16,684 bases of DNA. Origin: Porticoccaceae bacterium (lineage in GTDB: Bacteria; Pseudomonadota; Gammaproteobacteria; Pseudomonadales; Porticoccaceae). The position numbers were made by a program, and so were the translations under genes. Numbering within the stretch: position 1 is the first letter of the stretch; every line of letters begins with the position of its first letter. The notes under the pieces were generated by a model. The model did no database searches. It worked only from the letters and a program-made list of their open reading frames with translations, and was not told the DNA's origin. Below are positions 7,766 to 15,180 of the stretch, piece by piece. Location: the NCBI GenBank assembly GCA_003448675.1, contig DLXZ01000118.1, positions 33,327 through 50,010 of the forward strand. The letters are read 5' to 3'.

Positions 7766-8556
7766 GGCTGGCTCCCCATATCTCGATCCCCACGACGCAA
7801 AACCTGACTTAAATTTGAATTGGCAAAAATAGTTAATATCACTAAAGCGGTGGCCATCGTAAACCACTGGACTGCATATCCTGTATGCTTTTGCGGTTGT
7901 ACGCTGACCAGCGTCCAATGCTTATCGAACAACTGCTCCGGGCTGTTCAGGGGTCCAGCATCTGTGACCCGCAACACGTAGGGGTAAACCGGCAACCCAA
8001 GCCTCTGTTCTATTTTTTTCAGATCAATTTTTTGAATAACCAGCGGCCACCTGTTTTCCGGCCACGGCGCCTCTTTGAGCACCAGTTTTTGCTTGCTTCG
8101 GATATGCAAATAACCGCTGACTGTTTGTCCTGCCAACGGCGGTATTTCCGGTAAGACACTGCGATCAATACCGCCAGCGACCCAGCCCCGATTGAGCAAC
8201 AGCCACTGATCGGAGCCATTCAATTCAACTTGCATGGGCGTCAGCACCTCGTAACCGGGCCGACCCCGACGTATCTGATTGTCCTCCAGAAAGGTTCTCT
8301 GATTATCGACCTGGCCCCGCGCGTAGACATTAACAAATTGACGTTCGGCGTCGGCAACGAGGGCCTCCAGCGCAACGGCGGGCGTGTTTATCCGCTGCTC
8401 TCTGGCCTCAAGTATTTGTCGCTTATCCTGCGCCCTTGATAGTTGCCAGAACCCTAGCGAGAGCATTAATGGCAGAAAAACCGCTGTAAAAGCCATTACC
8501 TTCAGATTCAAGCGCCAGCGAAACGCAGTGCTCTTTGGTTCCGGAGCCGCCCCCAT
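7762..8556 (-). CDS. SURF1 family cytochrome oxidase assembly protein
   Basis: A 264-residue SURF1/Shy1 protein, which assists heme a insertion into subunit I of aa3-type oxidases. It has the family layout of two membrane segments (about 18-37, and near the C-terminus within TMATALVILTIFANSNL) around a periplasmic domain. Marks include LSLGFWQLSRAQDKRQIL (32-49), VYARGQ, RGRPGYEVLTPM, WLLLNRGWV and PYVLRV. It is the first gene of the downstream assembly operon, and its stop overlaps the next start (ATGA). It is divergent from DUF2909, 55 nt away. The ribosome site is weak. A candidate promoter lies at 8630-8658 inside the DUF2909 gene. Confidence 0.92.
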   Translation of the reverse strand: MGAAPEPKSTAFRWRLNLKVMAFTAVFLPLMLSLGFWQLSRAQDKRQILEAREQRINTPAVALEALVADAERQFVNVYARGQVDNQRTFLEDNQIRRGRPGYEVLTPMQVELNGSDQWLLLNRGWVAGGIDRSVLPEIPPLAGQTVSGYLHIRSKQKLVLKEAPWPENRWPLVIQKIDLKKIEQRLGLPVYPYVLRVTDAGPLNSPEQLFDKHWTLVSVQPQKHTGYAVQWFTMATALVILTIFANSNLSQVLRRGDRDMGSQP

Positions 8557-8611
8557 CTATGCTTTAATCAGCCAGGAAGTAAATTGAAACCGATTCGCGA
8601 GGAAACGGCCA

Positions 8612-8899
8612 ATGTGGTTAAAAGTCATCATTGTAGTGCTGTTTATTGGCGTTATCATCAGCCTTAGCAGCGCCCTTGTATTTCTGATGAAAGATGTGGG
8701 AAATCCCCGTAAAAGAACCTTCTATGCACTGGGGGTTCGCATTACCCTGGCCACCGCCTTAATCGCAGCCATCGTCTATGGAATCTATTCCGGCCAGCTG
8801 TCCAGCCAGGCGCCCTGGGACAAAAAATTGAACCCTCACCGGGTGGATATTACCGACCCGTCACAAGCGCCAACCAACAGGCGCGAAACCGATAAATAA
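8612..8899 (+). CDS. DUF2909 family twin-transmembrane protein
   Basis: A 95-residue protein with two membrane helices (about 4-26 and 40-60), matching the DUF2909 'twin transmembrane' family, whose function is unknown. The N-terminus MWLKVIIVVLFIGVIISL and the loop MKDVGNPRKRTFYALGVRI are typical. Members as I remember them are about 65-75 residues, so the polar tail after residue 62 (SSQAPWDKKLNPHRVDITDP...) looks like an extension. The start has AGGAAA about 8 nt before the ATG. It is the only + strand gene inside the oxidase cluster, divergent from SURF1 and convergent with coxC. A weak TGCTTTAAT extended -10 lies at 8560-8568, and a strong hairpin terminator follows the gene. Confidence 0.86.
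   Translation: MWLKVIIVVLFIGVIISLSSALVFLMKDVGNPRKRTFYALGVRITLATALIAAIVYGIYSGQLSSQAPWDKKLNPHRVDITDPSQAPTNRRETDK
8630..8658 (-). promoter_or_regulatory. Candidate sigma70 promoter for the SURF1-to-sco operon
   Basis: On the minus strand a TACAAT -10 (8630-8635) is preceded, after a 17-nt spacer, by ATGATA as -35 (8653-8658; 4 of 6 to consensus). Transcription would start near 8623 and give a leader of about 67 nt before SURF1. It lies within the first codons of the opposite-strand DUF2909 gene. The call is supported by the need for a promoter here, because the terminator at 8920-8949 should block read-through from coxC. The motif alone is modest. Confidence 0.35.
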
Positions 8900-8919
8900 T
8901 GCGCAAATTAAACATGATA

Positions 8920-8949
8920 AAAAAGGCCAGGAACAACCCTGGCCTTTTT
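8920..8949. terminator. Bidirectional intrinsic terminator between DUF2909 and coxC
   Basis: A perfect 12-bp inverted repeat: AAAAAGGCCAGG (8920-8931), a 6-nt loop, and CCTGGCCTTTTT (8938-8949). The GC core GGCCAGG/CCTGGCC is flanked by an A run on the left and a T run on the right, so it reads as an intrinsic terminator on either strand. It lies 20 nt after the DUF2909 stop and about 65 nt after the coxC stop on the other strand. It therefore separates the structural oxidase operon from the assembly operon. Confidence 0.9.
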
Positions 8950-9014
8950 CCCTTTAGTCTGGCGGGCCGATCGTCATACCCGGCAAACCCTATATAACTC
9001 AGGCCCGTTTCTTT

Positions 9015-9917
9015 CTAGCCAAGCACATAGACGAAAATAAACAGGCCAAGCCAGACGACATCAACAAAATGCCAGTACCAGGAGCAGGCTTCAAACCCAA
9101 ACTGGTCGTCAGCGGAAAAGTGCCCTTTCAAACCCCGAATCCACTGGATAAACAACATCAGTGTTCCCATGGTCACATGAAAGCCGTGGAACCCTGTCAA
9201 CATAAAAAAGGTAGTGCCGTAAATACCGGATTCCAGGGTCAGGCCCATGTCGGCATAGGCATGATGGTATTCCAGGTACTGCAGTACCAGGAAGATTGCT
9301 CCCAGCGCCACAGTCACACCCAGCCATAAATTAAATTTGCTGCGATCATTGTGTTTTATCGCGTGGTGCGCCCAGTGCACCGTGACACTGGAGGTCAGCA
9401 GAACGATTGTGTTCCAGAGCGGCAACCAGCCCAGCACACCGCCCCAGCCAGGGAAGCTCATATTTTTCTCGGGGCCGACAAACTTCTCCCCGCCAACCAC
9501 CTGATCCGGGTTGACCATCAGCGGCCACTCGGGCTGAAAGCCGGGCCAGATCAGGCTGATCATGTCGCTCTTATCACCCTCGCCCCCAAGCCAGGGCATG
9601 GCATAAACCCTGATGTAAAACAGAGCACCGAAAAAAGCAGCAAAAAACATCACTTCGGAGAAGATAAACCAGCTCATACCCCAGACATAGGAACGCTTTA
9701 ACTGGGGGCTGGTCATGCCCGCCATATTTTCCTTAATGACGGTGCCGAACCAGAGATAAAACACCACGGCGAGTAAAACCAGACCCAGCGTAAGTATAAG
9801 CATGCCCTTACCCTGCACAGCCAGGCCGCCGCCGAGAGCCAGCAGGCCCATTGCAAGAGCAGTCACTACCGGATAAGGGCTCTGCTCGGGTACGTAATAA
9901 TTAGAGTCTGATGACAT
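9015..9917 (-). CDS. coxC: Cytochrome c oxidase subunit III
   Basis: A 300-residue seven-helix subunit III that stabilises subunit I and its proton uptake. YVWGMSWFIFSEVMFFAAFF (77-96) contains the conserved helix-III glutamate E88. TVHWAHHAIKHN (179-190), QYLEYHHAY, TGFHGFHVTMG and SWYWHFVDVVWLGLF are all subunit III signatures. A long extracytoplasmic insertion (about residues 106-165, with WPGFQPEWPLMVNPDQVVGGEK) separates two helices, as in Pseudomonas-type subunit III. The start has GGAGAG 5-6 nt before the ATG. It is the last gene of the structural operon, 70 nt from ctaG, and could also be named ctaE. Confidence 0.96.
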   Translation of the reverse strand: MSSDSNYYVPEQSPYPVVTALAMGLLALGGGLAVQGKGMLILTLGLVLLAVVFYLWFGTVIKENMAGMTSPQLKRSYVWGMSWFIFSEVMFFAAFFGALFYIRVYAMPWLGGEGDKSDMISLIWPGFQPEWPLMVNPDQVVGGEKFVGPEKNMSFPGWGGVLGWLPLWNTIVLLTSSVTVHWAHHAIKHNDRSKFNLWLGVTVALGAIFLVLQYLEYHHAYADMGLTLESGIYGTTFFMLTGFHGFHVTMGTLMLFIQWIRGLKGHFSADDQFGFEACSWYWHFVDVVWLGLFIFVYVLG

Positions 9918-9987
9918 GGTTTCTCTCCAGTATTCCGCGATTGTGGCCGCGGTGTCTATCTAATTTGATCTTCCGTTCGTTTGTGTA

Positions 9988-10557
9988 CTAGTTGAGCGAC
10001 GCCAGGGGCTCGCTCTGATTGTCCTCACCTTCCCTGTTCGTGATATCGAAAAGGGTATAGGACAGCGTAATCGTATTCACATTGGCCGGCAGTTCGGGGT
10101 CCACAATAAACACCAGACCCATATTTGCTTCTTCACCCGCTTTCAGCTCTTGCTGATTAAAACAAAAGCACTCTGTCTTGTGAAAATATGGCGCTGCATT
10201 GGCGGGTGCTACATTGGGAATCGCCTGAGCCACCATATCCCTGCGAGTCGGGTTGCGAGCGTAAAACTCCACCGCGGTAGAGGCGCCGGGGTTTACCTTG
10301 ACCTGATATTCCGTTGGCGAAAATTCCCAAGGCATCGCGCCATTGTTAGTGGCGACAAACTGAACCCTGACCACCCGCTCGCTATCCACTATCTGGTCTT
10401 CGCTCTCCTCGTACTGGCCCTCGGTTTTTCCACCAATTCCCGCAATTTCGCAAAAAACGTCGTACAGGGGCGGCATCACAAATACCGCGAACAAAAACAT
10501 GAGCACCACTGTAAACAGCAGCTTAATCGCTGTTTTTCGAATCGGCCTGGCGCTCAT
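9988..10557 (-). CDS. ctaG: CtaG/Cox11 copper chaperone for CuB
   Basis: A 189-residue Cox11-family protein that delivers copper to the CuB centre of subunit I. It has one N-terminal membrane helix (about 12-31) and a periplasmic immunoglobulin-like domain. The functional cysteines are present: C36 just after the helix (LYDVFCEIAGIGGKT) and the C130-x-C132 pair (KTECFCFNQQ). VFIVDPELP (149-157) and TLSYTLFD (164-171) are also typical. It lies between coxA (18 nt) and coxC (70 nt), the usual Cox11 position between subunits I and III. This is the Cox11 type and not the unrelated Bacillus CtaG. Confidence 0.95.
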   Translation of the reverse strand: MSARPIRKTAIKLLFTVVLMFLFAVFVMPPLYDVFCEIAGIGGKTEGQYEESEDQIVDSERVVRVQFVATNNGAMPWEFSPTEYQVKVNPGASTAVEFYARNPTRRDMVAQAIPNVAPANAAPYFHKTECFCFNQQELKAGEEANMGLVFIVDPELPANVNTITLSYTLFDITNREGEDNQSEPLASLN

Positions 10558-10575
10558 GCCCGCGTCAACCCCGCC

Positions 10576-12129
10576 TTACTTGACTTCCGGCGGCGTGCTG
10601 AATGAGTGGAAAGGCGGCGGGGACGGCAGTGTCCACTCCAGACCTTCCGCACCTTCCCAGGTTTTTTCTTCTGGCGCCGGGGTGCCTGCCACAATCGTGC
10701 GAATCACGTTATACAAAAACAGTATCTGGGCGGCACCGTAAATAAAGGCCCCCACCGTGGAAACCATATTCCACTCGGTGAATTGCAAAGCGTAATCCGC
10801 GTAACGACGGGGCATACCGGCAAGCCCGAGGAAGTGCTGGGGAAAGAAAGTAACATTAAAGCCAATAAACGCGAGCCAGAAATGGGTCTTGCCCATGGCC
10901 TCGCTGTACATCTTTCCTGTCCACTTGGGAAGCCAGTAATACACTGCGGCGGACATGGAGAACACCGCACCGGCCACCATCACGTAGTGGAAGTGGGCGA
11001 CCACGAAATAACTGTCGTGATACTGAATATCCGCCGGGGCCATAGCCAGCATCAACCCGGTAAAGCCACCGATAGTAAACAAAATGACAAACGCGATGGA
11101 AAACAACATCGGCGTTTCATAGCTAATAGCACCGCCGAACATGGTGGCGATCCAGTTAAAGACCTTCACCCCCGTTGGCACCGCGATCAGCATGGTGGCG
11201 TACATAAAGTACAGCTCACCGGCTAGCGGCATACCGACGGTGTACATGTGGTGAGCCCACACGATAAAGGACAGGAAGGCAATCGCCGAGGTAGCGTAAA
11301 CCATGGAGGAATAACCGAACAACGGCTTACGGCTAAAGGTCGGAATAATCGCTGAGATGACCCCGAAAGCAGGCAGAATGATGATGTACACCTCGGGATG
11401 ACCAAAGAACCAGAACACATGCTGGAACAGTACCGGGTCACCACCACCAGCGGCGTCAAAGAAGCTGGTGCCAAAGTTAATATCCATCAGCATCATGGTC
11501 ACCGCGCCGGCCAGTACCGGCATGACTGCAACCAGCAGAAAAGCGGTAATCAGCCAGGTCCAGACAAACAGCGGCATTTTCATCAGCGTCATACCCGGTG
11601 CGCGCAGGTTAAGCACCGTAGCAATGATGTTGATTGAACCCATGATCGAAGAGGCGCCGATGATGTGAACACCAAAAATAAAGAAATTCACCGTCGGCGG
11701 CGCGTAGGTGGTGGACAGCGGCGCATAAAAGGTCCAGCCAAAGTTTGGCGCGCCACCTTCCATAAACAGAGTAGCAGCCAGCAGGCTAAAGCCGAAAGGC
11801 AGAATCCAGAAGCTAAGGTTGTTCATGCGCGGCAGGGCCATATCGGGCGCGCCAATCTGCATGGGGATCAACCAGTTAGCGAGACCAACAAAAGCCGGCA
11901 TAATGGCGCCAAACACCATAATCAGACCATGCATGGTGGTCATTTGGTTAAAAAACTCGGGCTTGATTAGCTGCATGCCGGGCGCAAACAGCTCGGCGCG
12001 AATAATCATTGCGAACGCGCCGCCCAATATAAACATCGCAAAGCTGAACCACAGGTACATCGTACCGATGTCCTTGTGGTTAGTGGCGTATAACCAGCGA
12101 CCAATACCTTTTGCGGGACCATGTGCCAT
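10576..12129 (-). CDS. coxA: Cytochrome c oxidase subunit I (A1-type heme-copper oxidase)
   Basis: A 517-residue catalytic subunit that reduces O2 to water and pumps protons. Heme a ligands are H67 (TTMHG) and H381; heme a3 is bound by H379 (AHFHYVMV). CuB is bound by H244, H293 and H294, with Y248 available for the His-Tyr cross-link. E246 in GHPEVY marks the A1 class. The D-channel entry is D96 (GAPDMALPRMNN) and the K-channel lysine is K322 (PTGVKVFNW). All expected residues are present, so it should be a functional proton-pumping oxidase. The frame could begin at TTG (12135), but the ATG at 12129 has AGGGGAGGAA ending about 6 nt upstream and is the better start. It lies 14 nt after coxB. 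Confidence 0.97.
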   Translation of the reverse strand: MAHGPAKGIGRWLYATNHKDIGTMYLWFSFAMFILGGAFAMIIRAELFAPGMQLIKPEFFNQMTTMHGLIMVFGAIMPAFVGLANWLIPMQIGAPDMALPRMNNLSFWILPFGFSLLAATLFMEGGAPNFGWTFYAPLSTTYAPPTVNFFIFGVHIIGASSIMGSINIIATVLNLRAPGMTLMKMPLFVWTWLITAFLLVAVMPVLAGAVTMMLMDINFGTSFFDAAGGGDPVLFQHVFWFFGHPEVYIIILPAFGVISAIIPTFSRKPLFGYSSMVYATSAIAFLSFIVWAHHMYTVGMPLAGELYFMYATMLIAVPTGVKVFNWIATMFGGAISYETPMLFSIAFVILFTIGGFTGLMLAMAPADIQYHDSYFVVAHFHYVMVAGAVFSMSAAVYYWLPKWTGKMYSEAMGKTHFWLAFIGFNVTFFPQHFLGLAGMPRRYADYALQFTEWNMVSTVGAFIYGAAQILFLYNVIRTIVAGTPAPEEKTWEGAEGLEWTLPSPPPFHSFSTPPEVK

Positions 12130-12143
12130 GTTCAATTCCTCCC

Positions 12144-13325
12144 CTATTGGCCTTGCTTGAATTTCAGGACGTCGATCGGTTGCACGATCTTGTCATCATC
12201 ACCCAACGCGTCGTTACCCCAGGCGTTACGCTCATAGGTAATGATCGCCGCCAGATCCACCTCCGATAACTGGCCGCCAAAAGCCTGCATCGCCGCATTG
12301 GTGGCGCTGCCGTTGACAACCATGTCAATGTGATCAGCAACCGGACCAAGTGTTAGCGGACTCGCTTTCAAACCAGGAAAGGCGCCGGGAATACCCTCAC
12401 CATTGGCCATATGACAGGAGGCGCAGGAGCGGTTATAGGCTTCTTCACCCTTGGCCATCAACTCTTCCAGGGTAAAGCTCTTGTTGGCCAACTCACGTTC
12501 TGCGGCCACAGCTGCTTTTTTGTCAGCGAGCCACTGTGCATACTCATCCGCTTCAACAACATTAACCACAACAGGCATAAAAGCGTGCCCCTTGCCACAC
12601 AGCTCGGCACAGAAGCCGCGGTAAATACCTGGCTCTTCGACACGGGTCCATGTTTCATTGATAAAACCGGGGATGGCGTCTTTTTTCACACCCAGGTCGG
12701 GCACCCACCAGGCATGAATGACGTCTTTTGCGGTGACCAGAAAACGCACTTTTTTGCCCACGGGAATAACCAGCGGTTCATTTACTTCGGTCAGGTAATA
12801 CTCAGTTTTCGATTCTTTTCCGTAGATAGCCGGCTCGCTGGTGGACAGTTCGCTCATAAACTGGATATCTTCGCCCAGATATTCGTATTGCCACTTCCAC
12901 TGGTAGCCGGTGATTTTGATATCTATATCCGCTTCGGAAGAATCGTAGCGCTCGACCATGGAGGTGGTGGCTGGAACAGCCAGGGCGACCAGGATAAAGA
13001 CCGGGATAATGGTCCAGGCCAGCTCTACGGTGGTGCTTTCGTGAAAGGTTGCCGGTTCGTGGCCAAGAGACTTCCGGTGCGCAAGCATGCTGTAGATCAT
13101 GACCCCGAAAACCACCACGCCGATGGCAACGCACACCCAGATCACGTACATGTGGATGTCGTAACTGTTGCGAGCCGACTCCGTCACCCCAACGGGCATA
13201 TTGAGAAGGCTCCAGCCTTCGGGTTGGTCGCTGCCCGCTTCCTTGGCGCTGGCCATTCCAGCACAGGAAAGCAGCACCAAGGGATTCAGCGCATAGACGA
13301 CGAGCTGCTTGAGTCTCGATAACAT
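12144..13325 (-). CDS. coxB: Cytochrome c oxidase subunit II with C-terminal cytochrome c domain (caa3 type)
   Basis: A 393-residue subunit II. An N-terminal signal-like stretch (1-28) and two membrane helices (about 57-80 and 101-120) precede the cupredoxin domain. YQWKWQYEY (141-149) is the electron-entry aromatic patch. CuA ligands are H204, C239, E241, C243, H247 and M250 (GFCAELCGKGHAFM). A fused class I cytochrome c follows: CASCH (C301, C304, H305), probable distal Met M346 and the end motif ITYERNAWGN. The fusion makes this a caa3 oxidase. The frame is open back to 13436, but only via TTG; the ATG at 13325 has GGAGA with 9-nt spacing and starts a signal-like peptide. First gene of the structural operon. 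Confidence 0.96.
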   Translation of the reverse strand: MLSRLKQLVVYALNPLVLLSCAGMASAKEAGSDQPEGWSLLNMPVGVTESARNSYDIHMYVIWVCVAIGVVVFGVMIYSMLAHRKSLGHEPATFHESTTVELAWTIIPVFILVALAVPATTSMVERYDSSEADIDIKITGYQWKWQYEYLGEDIQFMSELSTSEPAIYGKESKTEYYLTEVNEPLVIPVGKKVRFLVTAKDVIHAWWVPDLGVKKDAIPGFINETWTRVEEPGIYRGFCAELCGKGHAFMPVVVNVVEADEYAQWLADKKAAVAAERELANKSFTLEELMAKGEEAYNRSCASCHMANGEGIPGAFPGLKASPLTLGPVADHIDMVVNGSATNAAMQAFGGQLSEVDLAAIITYERNAWGNDALGDDDKIVQPIDVLKFKQGQ

Positions 13326-13426
13326 TGCCCTAGATTCTCCGTTTTGCGTGTTAATTCCGGTCGAGTTGAAAGTCGCTACAAGGAACTCGAGGACTGCCCG
13401 CAAGCATCTCGGCCTCAAACTTGATA

Positions 13427-13447
13427 GGTGCGGCAAAATACCGCACC
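13427..13447. repeat. Hairpin in the coxB leader
   Basis: A perfect 7-bp inverted repeat, GGTGCGG (13427-13433) and CCGCACC (13441-13447), encloses a 7-nt loop. It falls about 10-30 nt into the predicted coxB transcript and about 100 nt before the start codon, so it would form near the 5' end of the mRNA. There is no T run after it on the minus strand, so it does not look like a terminator. An mRNA-stabilising or regulatory role is possible but unproven. Confidence 0.45.
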
Positions 13448-13459
13448 CCAGTGACTGGG
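13447..13459. promoter_or_regulatory. 13-bp dyad at the predicted coxB transcription start
   Basis: CCCAGT-G-ACTGGG is a perfect palindrome around one central base. It begins immediately downstream of the predicted -10 and covers about +1 to +12 of the coxB transcript, the place where a repressor operator often lies. It also abuts the leader hairpin, sharing base 13447. No specific regulator can be named from the motif. It could be a chance palindrome. Confidence 0.35.
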
Positions 13460-13464
13460 CGCGG

Positions 13465-13494
13465 AGTATACCAGATCACTTTTTAAAAGGTCAC
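13465..13494 (-). promoter_or_regulatory. Extended -10 promoter for coxB-coxA-ctaG-coxC
   Basis: On the minus strand TGGTATACT gives an extended -10 (hexamer TATACT at 13465-13470, TG at 13472-13473). GTGACC at 13489-13494 serves as the -35 (TGAC core of consensus) with an 18-nt spacer. Transcription would start near 13458, leaving a leader of about 130 nt before the coxB ATG. No other -10 of similar quality is visible between coxB and the MATE gene on this strand. Confidence 0.6.
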
Positions 13495-13548
13495 GGCCTT
13501 GTTATAAAGCGGCCAGGGCTTGATTCCTTTTAAACCGGAACATCATTG

Positions 13549-14892
13549 ATGCACGTCAAAGGCTCGGCAAACAGACATTTTCTCAGCGTCGCATTGCCGC
13601 TCATTGTCGCGTCACTAATCAGTCCTCTACCCGGGATTGTAGATACTGCAATCCTTGGCCATCTTGGCGCCGTCGGTTATCTCAGCGCCGTAGCTGCAGG
13701 CAGTGCGATTATCGGCCTGATCATCTGGTCCTTTTCGTTTTTACGCATGGGCGCCACCGCCACCACCGCCCGCGCCCTGGGTAACGGGGATATCCCCACC
13801 TGCCAGTTACTACTGGCTCAGTCACTGGTACTGGCGTTGATGTTGGGTACCCTGATTATCCTCGCCAGGGATTTGCTACTGAGCGCGGCGTTTATTCTGA
13901 TCGAGCCACCAGCAGCAAACCTGGCGCTGAGCGAAGCTTATGTGACTATTCGCATTTACGGCGCTCCCGCGGTGCTCGGCACGTTCTGTCTAACCGGCTG
14001 GTTGATTGGCATGCAAAAGGCGCGAGCCGCCCTGTTGTTGCTGCTACTGGTTAACGCACTGAATGTCGCGCTGGATTTTATTTTTATTCTGGGCCTGGGC
14101 TTGAACAGCACTGGCGCGGCTATGGCTTCGCTTATCGCTGAGGGATTTGGTTTCTTCCTGGGACTTTTTATAGTCCTGCGCCTGACACGGGGTTTTCCAC
14201 CATCAGCAACAGTGGCGCACTCTCAGTTGCTAAAGCAACTCGGTCGGCTTAAAGCCTACGGAGCATTAGTCACGGTTAATCGCCACCTGCTGGTCAGAAC
14301 CGCCTGCTTAATATTCATTTTCACTTTTTTTACCGCCCAGGGAGCCCGGCAAGGTGCCGACACCCTGGCGGCCAACGCCATCCTTATGCAGTTATTTTTT
14401 TTGTTCTCCTTCGGTCTCGACGGTTTTGCCCAGGCCACCGAAGCGCTCACCGGCCAGGCCGTCGGCGCCGGCAAGGAGCGTTACTTTTACCAGCTTTGCA
14501 AACTGGCCGCGGTCTGGGGGTTTGCGCTGGCGGCGGTGACAACCGGCCTGTACCTACTATGCGATCACGTCATTGTCAGGCTGTTTACGGATTTGGACAC
14601 AGTGACAAATGTTGCCCTCAAACATTTTGCCTGGCTGGCGGCAATACCACTGGCGGGTGTCGGCGCCTTTTTACTCGACGGCATTCTGCTGGGCGCCGGT
14701 AAAACCCGAAGTATGCAAAACATCATGCTGGTAGCGGCTTTTATGGTTTTTCTGCCACTGTGGTGGTTTACCCGGGGGATGGGCAATCACGGTCTGTGGT
14801 TGGCATTTGTCGCTTTTATGACCGCTCGTACACTGTTAATGCTCCTGGCTTTTGTTTTTTACTCCCGGCAGGGCTGGACCCGCCCCATTTAG
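13549..14892 (+). CDS. MATE efflux transporter, DinF subfamily
   Basis: A 447-residue polytopic inner-membrane protein with about twelve helices, of the multidrug and toxic compound extrusion family. The N-terminal half shows PLIVASLISPLPGIVDTAILG (17-37) and the family GYLSAVAAGSAI pattern. The C-terminal half has the DinF-type DGFAQATEALTGQAVGAG starting at D291. It probably exchanges an organic cation for H+ or Na+, but the substrate cannot be inferred. A TTG precedes the ATG in frame; I use the ATG at 13549, though its ribosome site (GGAA) is weak. It is divergent from coxB, and its stop codon overlaps the convergent yheV stop by 2 nt. Confidence 0.92.
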   Translation: MHVKGSANRHFLSVALPLIVASLISPLPGIVDTAILGHLGAVGYLSAVAAGSAIIGLIIWSFSFLRMGATATTARALGNGDIPTCQLLLAQSLVLALMLGTLIILARDLLLSAAFILIEPPAANLALSEAYVTIRIYGAPAVLGTFCLTGWLIGMQKARAALLLLLLVNALNVALDFIFILGLGLNSTGAAMASLIAEGFGFFLGLFIVLRLTRGFPPSATVAHSQLLKQLGRLKAYGALVTVNRHLLVRTACLIFIFTFFTAQGARQGADTLAANAILMQLFFLFSFGLDGFAQATEALTGQAVGAGKERYFYQLCKLAAVWGFALAAVTTGLYLLCDHVIVRLFTDLDTVTNVALKHFAWLAAIPLAGVGAFLLDGILLGAGKTRSMQNIMLVAAFMVFLPLWWFTRGMGNHGLWLAFVAFMTARTLLMLLAFVFYSRQGWTRPI

Positions 14893-15143
14893 TCTGAGCC
14901 CGAGGAAGATTCCGCGTCCGGATCAACTAAACGCAACACCTGGGGTTCATTTAAACCATGATCCCTGGTCACCCGGGTCTCGGGCTCTCGGGATAAAGCA
15001 TCAAAGGCCTGGGCCTCCCGAAAGCCACAGCTAACACATTCCCGAATATTCCTGTCCCCTTCTCGGTAAACAAAAATTTTGTCAATGGCCTGGCAAGCGG
15101 GACAATGCGCACCTGCAATAAATCGCTTATGGGAAATTTTCAT
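14889..15143 (-). CDS. yheV: YheV-type zinc-ribbon protein
   Basis: An 84-residue protein matching the YheV/TIGR02443 family of small putative metal-binding proteins of unknown function. KRFIAGAHCPACQAIDKI and RECVSCGF give two CxxC pairs (C14/C17 and C36/C39) that would bind zinc. The frame is open to 15467, but homology begins only at MKISHKRF, so I take the ATG at 15143; no clear ribosome site supports it, and an in-frame TTG 21 nt upstream remains possible. Compared with E. coli YheV (about 66 residues) it has a longer acidic, Ser-rich C-terminal tail (DPDAESSSGSD). Its stop codon overlaps that of the convergent MATE gene. Confidence 0.86.
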   Translation of the reverse strand: MKISHKRFIAGAHCPACQAIDKIFVYREGDRNIRECVSCGFREAQAFDALSREPETRVTRDHGLNEPQVLRLVDPDAESSSGSD

Positions 15144-15180
15144 GGAGAATCTATTAACCAACTCTGGTGTTTCCAGCACT

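Noticed and set aside
7766-7918. 51-residue upstream extension of the Sco-like protein
   Set aside because: It overlaps SURF1, carries no conserved sequence, and the ATG at 7765 has a good ribosome site and ATGA coupling.
10606-11226. 206-codon open frame on the + strand opposite coxA
   Set aside because: Antisense shadow of a highly conserved gene; low-complexity His/Gly-rich translation without family features.
12411-13322. 303-codon open frame on the + strand opposite coxB
   Set aside because: It is fully antisense to a gene with every diagnostic CuA and heme residue, has no recognisable domain, and its codons mirror the coxB frame.
13326-13436. 37-residue upstream extension of coxB
   Set aside because: It needs a TTG start inside the leader hairpin, has no ribosome site, and would bury the signal-like peptide that begins at the ATG at 13325.
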